From positions 310,001-374,000 of the forward strand of contig NZ_BNBC01000002.1 in NCBI RefSeq assembly GCF_014654675.1: 64,000 nt of DNA, in the 5' to 3' direction. Made by a program: the position numbers and the translations under genes. Position 1 is the stretch's first letter. Every line of letters begins with the position of its first letter. Origin of the DNA: Streptomyces spiralis. GTDB taxonomy: Bacteria > Actinomycetota > Actinomycetes > Streptomycetales > Streptomycetaceae. Positions 59,106 to 64,000 of the stretch are shown in pieces. Below the pieces are notes generated by a model, which had not been told where the DNA came from, searched no databases, and saw nothing but the letters and a program-made list of their open reading frames with translations.

Positions 59106-59984
59106 TCAGCAGGGCTCGCCCAGCATGCCCTCCCGCAGTTGCGTGAGGATCCGCTTGATCAGCCGGGAGACGTGCATCTGCGAGCAGCCGAGCCGTTCGC
59201 CGATCTCCGCCTGGGTGGCCTCCTCCACGAACCGCAGGTGGATGATCTGCCGGTCTCTCTCGCCGAGTTCGGCCACCAGCGGGGCCAGCGAGTGGAAGTC
59301 CTCGACGAGCCTGATCCCGTCCTCCTCCACGCCGAGGAAGTCGGCGAGCACCGCTTCGCCGTCCTCGGAACCGTCACCGGTGAGCGCCGCGTCCAGCGAG
59401 GCGGAGTGGTAGCCGTTGGACGCGATCTGGCCCTCGATCACTTGTTTCTCGGTGAGGTTCATCAGCGTCGCGAGCTCTGCGACGGTCGGCTCGCGGTCCA
59501 GACGGCTGCAGAGCTCCTCGCGTGCCTTGGCCAGCTCCACGCGCAGCTCCTGAAGTCGCCGCGGCACATGCACCGACCAGGTCGTGTCCCGGAAGAACCG
59601 CTTGATCTCGCCGACGATGTAGGGCAGCGCGAACGACGTGAACTCCACCTCGCGCGACAGCTCGAACCGGTCGATGGCCTTGATCAGGCCGATCATCCCG
59701 GTCTGGACGACGTCCTCCATCTCGTCGCCGCGGCCCCGGAACCGGCCGGCCGCGAAACGCACCAGCGACATGTTCATCTCGATGAGGGCGTTACGCGCGT
59801 ACTGGTGTTCGTGCGTGCCCTCTTCGAGCTCGGCCAGGCGACGGAAGAAGAGGCGGGACAGCTCGCGTGCGTCGCGGGGTGCGACGGACCGGGGATCCGC
59901 GACCGCCGGGAGCGGTGTGCCGCCCGTCCGGTTCTCCGGGGTCTCCTCGACCGCTGCCTCGGACCGGATCACGGCGGTGTCCAT
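59106..59984 (-). CDS. SigB/SigF-family RNA polymerase sigma factor
   Basis: A group 3 stress sigma factor of 292 aa. Region 2 is LVRFAAGRFRGRGDEMEDVV then QTGMIGLIKAIDRFELSREV, region 3 FTSFALPYIVGEIKRFFRDT then WSVHVPRRLQELRVELAKAR, region 4 ERDRQIIHLRFVEEATQAEI then GCSQMHVSRLIKRIL. GGAGGGG overlaps the start zone of the ATG at 59984 (4-5 nt spacing). The promoter at 60024-60048 is of its own class, suggesting positive autoregulation. It resembles the sigma factor beside popR-clpP3-clpP4 in S. coelicolor as I remember it. Confidence 0.93.
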   Translation of the reverse strand: MDTAVIRSEAAVEETPENRTGGTPLPAVADPRSVAPRDARELSRLFFRRLAELEEGTHEHQYARNALIEMNMSLVRFAAGRFRGRGDEMEDVVQTGMIGLIKAIDRFELSREVEFTSFALPYIVGEIKRFFRDTTWSVHVPRRLQELRVELAKAREELCSRLDREPTVAELATLMNLTEKQVIEGQIASNGYHSASLDAALTGDGSEDGEAVLADFLGVEEDGIRLVEDFHSLAPLVAELGERDRQIIHLRFVEEATQAEIGERLGCSQMHVSRLIKRILTQLREGMLGEPC

Positions 59985-60023
59985 TGCCCCTCCCACGAAA
60001 AGTCACGGTTCGGTGAAGGGCGG

Positions 60024-60048
60024 GTACCCAGGGCAGCGCAACCCATGC
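60024..60048 (-). promoter_or_regulatory. Sigma-B-type promoter of the sigma factor gene
   Basis: On the minus strand, GCAT (60048-60045), 15 nt, then GGGTAC (60029-60024). The start near 60017 gives a 33-nt leader holding the GGGAGG site. Confidence 0.55.
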
Positions 60049-60136
60049 GCCCCGCCCTTTCGCCCCTTTGCGTGCCTTCCGTGCCGGTGATTCACCCAGG
60101 GCGGAATGCCGCCCCCTTCCACGGACGTCCCTGACT

Positions 60137-60142
60137 CATAGT
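60137..60142 (+). promoter_or_regulatory. -10 box of popR, leaderless start
   Basis: CATAGT ends 5 nt before the GTG at 60148. The predicted start falls on the start codon, and no Shine-Dalgarno is present. Confidence 0.45.
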
Positions 60143-60147
60143 CTGAG

Positions 60148-60546
60148 GTGGTGAGCAACCAAGCGCCGAACCCAGCCCGCGTCATCCCGCTGCGTCCTCC
60201 GGCCGTGCGCCCGGCGAACACCCGCCGGCCGGCGGCTCCTCGCGAACCCCTGTGGCGCGACCTCGTCGGCGACGTGCTGCGCCGTGAGCGGCTCGCCCAG
60301 GAGCGCACGCTCAAGCACGTCGCCGACGCGGCCCGCATCTCCATGCCGTATCTCTCGGAGATCGAGCGCGGCCGCAAGGAGGCCAGCTCGGAGGTCCTCG
60401 CGGCCGCGGCCCAGGCCCTCGGCCTCGGCCTGGCCGACCTGCTGTCACTGGCCCAGGGCGAACTGCTCCGCCTCACCAGCCGCACCGCGGCGCCCAGCCG
60501 TCGAACGTCGACCTCCCGCATCGACGGCCTGTGCCTGGCCGCCTGA
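60148..60546 (+). CDS. popR: PopR/ClgR-type XRE activator of clpP3-clpP4
   Basis: A 132-aa helix-turn-helix protein. The XRE domain (about 38-98) is LVGDVLRRERLAQERTLKHV, then ADAARISMPYLSEIERGRKE and ASSEVLAAAAQALGLGLADL, as in ClgR and PopR. The C-terminus ends DGLCLAA: in Streptomyces lividans the terminal alanines of PopR mark it for ClpP1P2 degradation, so that clpP3-clpP4 is switched on when ClpP1P2 fails. A clpP3-clpP4 operon lies 1.4 kb away, with a dyad in its promoter. The symbol rests on context and this tail; ClgR is the alternative. Confidence 0.75.
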   Translation: MVSNQAPNPARVIPLRPPAVRPANTRRPAAPREPLWRDLVGDVLRRERLAQERTLKHVADAARISMPYLSEIERGRKEASSEVLAAAAQALGLGLADLLSLAQGELLRLTSRTAAPSRRTSTSRIDGLCLAA

Positions 60547-60633
60547 CGACCCGGTGACGGTGCCCGCCGGCCGACGGCCGACGGGCCTGTCGTCGACGGG
60601 CATGCCCCTGGCCGAGGCACGGCCCCGCGGATG

Positions 60634-61815
60634 TCAGCGTCCGAGGTGCCGGCCGACCAGGTCGCGGAGTCGACCGATCCATGCGTCGCGCTGGTCCGCG
60701 CGCCGGGCGTCGAGTTCGCACGGGTAGGACATGCCGTCGTGCAGCCGGACGGTGACGGTGAAGCGTCCTCGTCGGCCGGGCGTGCAGATGACCGCGGAGA
60801 TCTCCGGCCAGTCGAAGTCCGCCTCGACCGTGTCCACTTGCAGGGTGACCCCGGTGGTGTCCGCGGTGATGCTCGCCGACCGGTCCCCGATGACGAGGGG
60901 CTGCTGATGCTCCGGGGGCGGGGCCATGGCCGCGGGCGGGAAGCGTGGTGGGGTCGCCGGCTGCGTCGGTGCCGAGGCCGGCGGGGGGAACGCGGGTGGT
61001 GGGACCGCGAGCGTCGGTGTGTAGGCCGCGGGTGTGCTGTGCGGGGGTCCTGTCACCAGGTCCAGCAGCGCACCGGGTGTCGGACGGGCGCTCGGATCCT
61101 TGTGCAGGCAGGCCGCCACCGCCTCGCGCAGACCGGCGGGAACCTCGGACAGGTCCGGGGGTTCATGGACCGAGCGGTACATCAGGGCCATGGACGTGCC
61201 CTCTCCCCACGCGCTGCCCCCGGCGGCGGCGACCAGCACGGCGCCGAGCGCGAACACGTCGCTGGCCCCGGTCACGTCCTGGCCCAGGGCCTGCTCGGGG
61301 GAGAGGTAGCCCGGGGTGCCGAAGGCCGTGCCGGTCGCGGTCAGCCGTGACGACTCCAGCGCTCGGGCGATGCCGAAGTCGAGCACGCGAGGGCCGTCGG
61401 CGGCCATGATGATGTTGCCCGGCTTGAGATCGCGGTGGACGAGCCCGCAGGCATGGATCGAGGCCAGCGCCTCGGCGAGGGCCGCGGCGAGCGCGCGCAG
61501 GTGCGGCTCGCTCATGGGCCCGTTCGCGGCCAGTTGCTCGGCGAGCGTCGGGCCCGGGATGTAAGCCGTCGCCAGCCACGGCGGGTTGCCGTCGACGTCG
61601 GCGTCGACCACAGGTGCCGTGTGGAACCCGCCCACCGTGCGTGCCGCTGCCACCTCCGCGCGGAAGCGCTCACGGAAGACGGGGTCCACGGCCAGTTCCG
61701 GCTTGGCGACTTTCAGCGCGACAGCGCGTCCGCCGCGCGTGCGCGCCAGGAAGACCGTGCCCATCCCGCCTTCGCCGAGCCTGCGCTCGACGGCGTACCC
61801 CCCGATGTGATGCAT
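60634..61815 (-). CDS. Ser/Thr protein kinase
   Basis: A Hanks-type kinase of 393 aa without a membrane span. GEGGMGTVFLAR, AVALKVAK, HRDLKPGNI, LDFGIAR and GTPGYLSPEQAL are intact. A Pro-rich linker (about 255-300) leads to a C-terminal beta-rich domain (SASITADTTGVTLQVDTVEA, DWPEISAVICTPGRRGRFTV, CELDARRADQRDAWIGRLRD) that looks PH-like. The ATG at 61815 has no Shine-Dalgarno; a CATACT hexamer (minus strand, 61827-61822) ends 6 nt before it, suggesting leaderless mRNA. It stands between popR and clpP4. Confidence 0.9.
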   Translation of the reverse strand: MHHIGGYAVERRLGEGGMGTVFLARTRGGRAVALKVAKPELAVDPVFRERFRAEVAAARTVGGFHTAPVVDADVDGNPPWLATAYIPGPTLAEQLAANGPMSEPHLRALAAALAEALASIHACGLVHRDLKPGNIIMAADGPRVLDFGIARALESSRLTATGTAFGTPGYLSPEQALGQDVTGASDVFALGAVLVAAAGGSAWGEGTSMALMYRSVHEPPDLSEVPAGLREAVAACLHKDPSARPTPGALLDLVTGPPHSTPAAYTPTLAVPPPAFPPPASAPTQPATPPRFPPAAMAPPPEHQQPLVIGDRSASITADTTGVTLQVDTVEADFDWPEISAVICTPGRRGRFTVTVRLHDGMSYPCELDARRADQRDAWIGRLRDLVGRHLGR

Positions 61816-61969
61816 GCGCCAAGTATGACGGTGCCACCGCACCGGTCACACCGCCTGCCCCTGATCACCGCCACCGACCCCGTCCTCGACGGAGGAGTCA
61901 TCGGCGTCGAACTGCTCCTGACCGTCGCTCAGCGAGGGCGGGGTGGGGTGGGGCCGGCGGGGGCGTGTC

Positions 61970-62575
61970 TCAGGGCACCGGGGTCAGGCGTCGGCTCAGC
62001 ACCTCGTCGGCCAGGCCGTAGGCCACCGCCTCGTGGGCGGTGAAGACCTTCTCGCGGTCCATGTCGGCGCGCAGGGCCTCGGCGGCGTGTCCGGTGTGCC
62101 GGGAGAGCACCTCCTCGACCTGGGAGCGGATCCGGACCATCTCCTTGGCCTGGAGCGTGAGATCGGAGACCGTGCCCTGCCGGCCACCGCTGGCCGGCTG
62201 CCCCAGCAGCACCCGCGCGTGCTCCAGCACGAACCGCCGCCCGGGGTCCCCGCCGGCCAGCAGCACCGCCGCCGTGGAGGCCGCCTGCCCCACGCAGAAC
62301 GTGGAGATCGGCGACTGCACGAACGTCATCGCGTCGTAGATGGCCATGAGCGAAGTGAACGAGCCGCCCGGCGAGTTGAGGTAGAGCGAGATCTCGTGCT
62401 CCGGGTTCGCCGACTCCAGATGGAGGAGTTGCGCGATGACGACGTTGGCGACGCCGTCGTCGATCTCGGTGCCGAGAAAGATGATTCGCTCGTTCAGCAG
62501 CCGGCTGAACACGTCGTACGACCGCTCGCCCTGCGCGGTCCGCTCGATCACGTACGGAACCGTGTACGACCCCAT
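61970..62575 (-). CDS. clpP4: ClpP4, ClpP-family subunit with degenerate catalytic triad
   Basis: A ClpP-fold protein of 201 aa. The nucleophile Ser100 is present in [11 protein letters not shown], but the catalytic His of the usual IMIHQP is Gly125 (VLLGQPASG) and the catalytic Asp of the usual RDRF is Glu175 (DMDREKVF). It keeps [11 protein letters not shown] and the handle region, so it can probably assemble. On this basis it should be inactive or very weak alone, like cyanobacterial and plastid ClpR. The ATG at 62575 follows the clpP3 stop by one base (TGA C ATG), giving strict translational coupling. Confidence 0.9.
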   Translation of the reverse strand: MGSYTVPYVIERTAQGERSYDVFSRLLNERIIFLGTEIDDGVANVVIAQLLHLESANPEHEISLYLNSPGGSFTSLMAIYDAMTFVQSPISTFCVGQAASTAAVLLAGGDPGRRFVLEHARVLLGQPASGGRQGTVSDLTLQAKEMVRIRSQVEEVLSRHTGHAAEALRADMDREKVFTAHEAVAYGLADEVLSRRLTPVP

Positions 62576-62576
62576 G

Positions 62577-63218
62577 TCACAACCCCATCCGTCGGCGCGA
62601 CGTGGCCGGGCGGACGTCGGCCAGCGACTCCACCACCCGGTCCACCATCCCGTACTCCCTGGCCTGCTCGGCGGTGAACCAGCGGTCCCGGTCGCCGTCC
62701 CGTGCGATCGTCTCCTCGCTCTGACCGGTGTGCTCGGCGGTGAGCCGCTCGATGGTCCGCTTGGTGTGCTCCAGGTTCTCCGCCTGGATCTCGATGTCCG
62801 CGGTGGTGCCGCCGATCCCGGCCGACGGCTGGTGCATCATGATCCGCGCGTGCGGCAGCGCGAACCGCTTGCCGTGGGTCCCCACGGTCAGCAGGAACTG
62901 GCCCATGCTCGCCGCGAATCCCATCGCCAGCGTCGAGACGTCGTTCGGGATGAGCCGCATCGTGTCGTAGATGGCCAGGCCCGCGGTGACGGAACCGCCG
63001 GGGCTGTTGATGTACAGGCTGATGTCGGTGCGCGGGTCCTCGGCCGACAGCAGCAGCAACTGCGCGCACACCCGGTTCGCCGACACCTCGTCGACCTGGG
63101 TGCCCAGGAACACGATCCGCTGGGTGAGCAGTTGGGCCGCCAGATGGTCGTCGAAGCGGCTGGGCGGTGTGTCGCCCTCCTCCGCACGTGGCTGCGACGC
63201 GGTGGTCAGTGGAGTCAT
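62577..63218 (-). CDS. clpP3: ClpP3, ATP-dependent Clp protease proteolytic subunit
   Basis: A ClpP peptidase of 213 aa with a complete triad: Ser104 (GFAASMGQF), His129 (IMMHQPSAG) and Asp178 (DGDRDRW). The N-terminal 25 residues are a processable or axial-loop region. GAGGAG lies 5 nt before the ATG at 63218, so the frame running in from 63869 is rejected. It is first in the clpP3-clpP4 operon. Its promoter holds a double TCTGCC/GGCAGA dyad, expected for PopR-type activation when the housekeeping ClpP1P2 is lacking. Confidence 0.93.
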   Translation of the reverse strand: MTPLTTASQPRAEEGDTPPSRFDDHLAAQLLTQRIVFLGTQVDEVSANRVCAQLLLLSAEDPRTDISLYINSPGGSVTAGLAIYDTMRLIPNDVSTLAMGFAASMGQFLLTVGTHGKRFALPHARIMMHQPSAGIGGTTADIEIQAENLEHTKRTIERLTAEHTGQSEETIARDGDRDRWFTAEQAREYGMVDRVVESLADVRPATSRRRMGL

Positions 63219-63289
63219 CGGGTCTCCTCGTCGTGGCGTGAATGCCGTCGACTCCACTGTCGGCCGCGGAGAGGCGGCCGAAGCCGTTT

Positions 63290-63321
63290 CTCTGCCCGTG
63301 GCAGATTCGCCACGGGCAGAG
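63290..63321. promoter_or_regulatory. Double PopR/ClgR-type operator in the clpP3 promoter
   Basis: TCTGCC-CGT-GGCAGA (63291-63305) is a perfect dyad. A second, inverted copy (TCTGCCCGTGGCGAA on the minus strand, 63320-63306) makes the whole a 13-bp-arm palindrome with a 6-nt centre. It lies 72-103 nt before the clpP3 start, an activator position. It could also fold as the terminator of the epoxide hydrolase gene ending at 63374. Confidence 0.65.
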
Positions 63322-63373
63322 CGCCCCGGAGGAGCCCCCGGGGAGCCCGCCGAGGCGGCCCCGGGCCGCGGAC

Positions 63374-64000
63374 TCAGCCCTTCGCGCGCAGCTGGCGGAA
63401 GAACGCCCGTACGTCCCCGACCAGCAGGTCGGGCTCCTCCATCGCCGCGAAGTGCCCGCCCCGGTCGAACTCGGTCCACCGCACCAGGTTCTCCGTGCGC
63501 TCCGCCTTGTGCCGTAGCGGCACCTGGATCTCGGCCGGGAAGACGGCGAGCGCGGTCGGCGCGGTCGACGGCTCCGCCGGCGCGGCGGCCCGTCCCGAAC
63601 CGGCGTGGGCCCGCTCGTAGTAGATCCGGGCGGCGGAACCGGCGGTCCCGGTCAGCCAGTACAGCATCACGTCGGTGAGCAGCAGGTCCCGGTCGACGGC
63701 CTCCTCGGGCAGCTCCTCGGAGTCGGTCCACTCGCGGAACTTCTCGACGATCCAGGCGAGTTGACCGACGGGCGAGTCGGTGAGCGCGTACGCCAGGGTC
63801 TGCGGGCGGGTCGAGTTCAGGATCGCGTACCCCGCGCCCTCCCGCTGCCACGCCTCCCAGCGGCGCCACGAGGTCAGCGTGCGCGCCCGTTCCTCGGGGC
63901 CGAGCGCGGCCAGCTCCGCGTCGGTCGGCTCGGCGGTCTGCTGTGCCCCCGGCAGCAGGTTGAGGTGGACGCCGATCACCCGGTCCGGGTGGGCGCGGCC
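63374..64000 (-). CDS. Epoxide hydrolase-family alpha/beta hydrolase, C-terminal part
   Basis: The C-terminal 208 codons of an alpha/beta hydrolase resembling microsomal-type epoxide hydrolases; the start and nucleophile lie beyond the right edge. Blocks: HPDRVIGVHLNLLPGAQQTA, YAILNSTRPQTLAYALTDSP, VGQLAWIVEKFREWTDS and the His-bearing WTEFDRGGHFAAMEEPDLLV, typical of the EPHX1-like group. The frame stays open to base 64000. It is transcribed towards clpP3 with 155 bp between. Confidence 0.85.
   Translation of the reverse strand, partial: GRAHPDRVIGVHLNLLPGAQQTAEPTDAELAALGPEERARTLTSWRRWEAWQREGAGYAILNSTRPQTLAYALTDSPVGQLAWIVEKFREWTDSEELPEEAVDRDLLLTDVMLYWLTGTAGSAARIYYERAHAGSGRAAAPAEPSTAPTALAVFPAEIQVPLRHKAERTENLVRWTEFDRGGHFAAMEEPDLLVGDVRAFFRQLRAKG

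Noticed and set aside
1..64000. Search for CRISPR arrays, tRNA or rRNA genes, insertion sequences and prophage
   Set aside because: No spaced palindromic direct repeats, tRNA-like cloverleaf, transposase motifs or phage structural genes were recognised by eye. Short tRNA genes could still be missed without a covariance search.

Overview
The window is high-GC actinobacterial DNA and is almost certainly a Streptomyces chromosome. Supporting signs are the strong G/C third-position bias, GTG and TTG starts behind GGAGG sites, a chaplin, an SsgA-like protein, an NsdA-type regulator, a streptophobe membrane protein, a DUF397 protein and a popR-clpP3-clpP4 locus. Most genes are short, independently oriented units with few operons, as expected of a chromosome arm. 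I see no rRNA, tRNA, CRISPR array, insertion sequence, prophage or complete biosynthetic cluster.

Layout. 1-4800: two secreted polysaccharide enzymes (a GH31 glycosidase and a pectate-lyase-like beta-helix protein), each with its own palindromic operator. 4800-10860: small kinase, DUF1360 and YihY membrane proteins, an orphan cytochrome oxidase subunit I/IV pair, DUF8129-like, ChaB and Cys-rich proteins; several have sigma-B-type promoter sequences. 11000-20150: a SUKH/WD40/HEAT-like protein behind a peptidase remnant, an aldo/keto reductase, an MpaB-family oxygenase, a Ser/Thr kinase with kinesin-light-chain-type TPRs, a carotenoid-desaturase-like oxidoreductase and DUF2795. 20240-27600: a class C beta-lactamase-fold hydrolase, an acyl-CoA ligase, a phenylacetate-CoA ligase, a decayed hydrolase, DUF397, a universal stress protein and a hypothetical. 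27660-37550: a peptidoglycan amidase, an APH-type kinase, an NsdA-type regulator, a degenerate PP2C phosphatase, an SsgA-like protein, a Gfo/Idh/MocA dehydrogenase and a baeRF protein. 37900-49300: asparagine synthetase, a TAP-like peptidase, a long chaplin, two GNATs, an epimerase pseudogene, a GlsB protein, a secreted protein, an ArsR-SRPBCC fusion, a cysteine leader peptide with an FMN reductase, and YCII. 49300-57100: dienelactone hydrolase, a BlaI/M56 pair, VOC, adenosine deaminase, DinB, a LysR/aldo-keto reductase pair, SnoaL and a hypothetical. 57100-64000: streptophobe, an anti-sigma-type ATPase, a SigB-family sigma factor, PopR, a Ser/Thr kinase, ClpP4, ClpP3 and an epoxide hydrolase cut by the right edge.

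How the genes connect. The right end is the most coherent system. A stress sigma factor and an anti-sigma-like ATPase both lie behind GNNT-N15-GGGTAC/T promoters. Next to them is PopR, ending in a Leu-Ala-Ala degron. ClpP3 has an intact Ser-His-Asp triad, while ClpP4, coupled to it by a one-base gap, has lost the His and the Asp. A double TCTGCC-type dyad lies in the clpP3 promoter. Developmental genes are scattered: a chaplin behind a BldN-like promoter, an SsgA-like gene behind a Crp-like site, and an NsdA-like regulator. Three pseudogene remnants (TAP peptidase, alpha/beta hydrolase, NAD-dependent epimerase) and one in-frame domain deletion (lyase CBM) show local gene decay.
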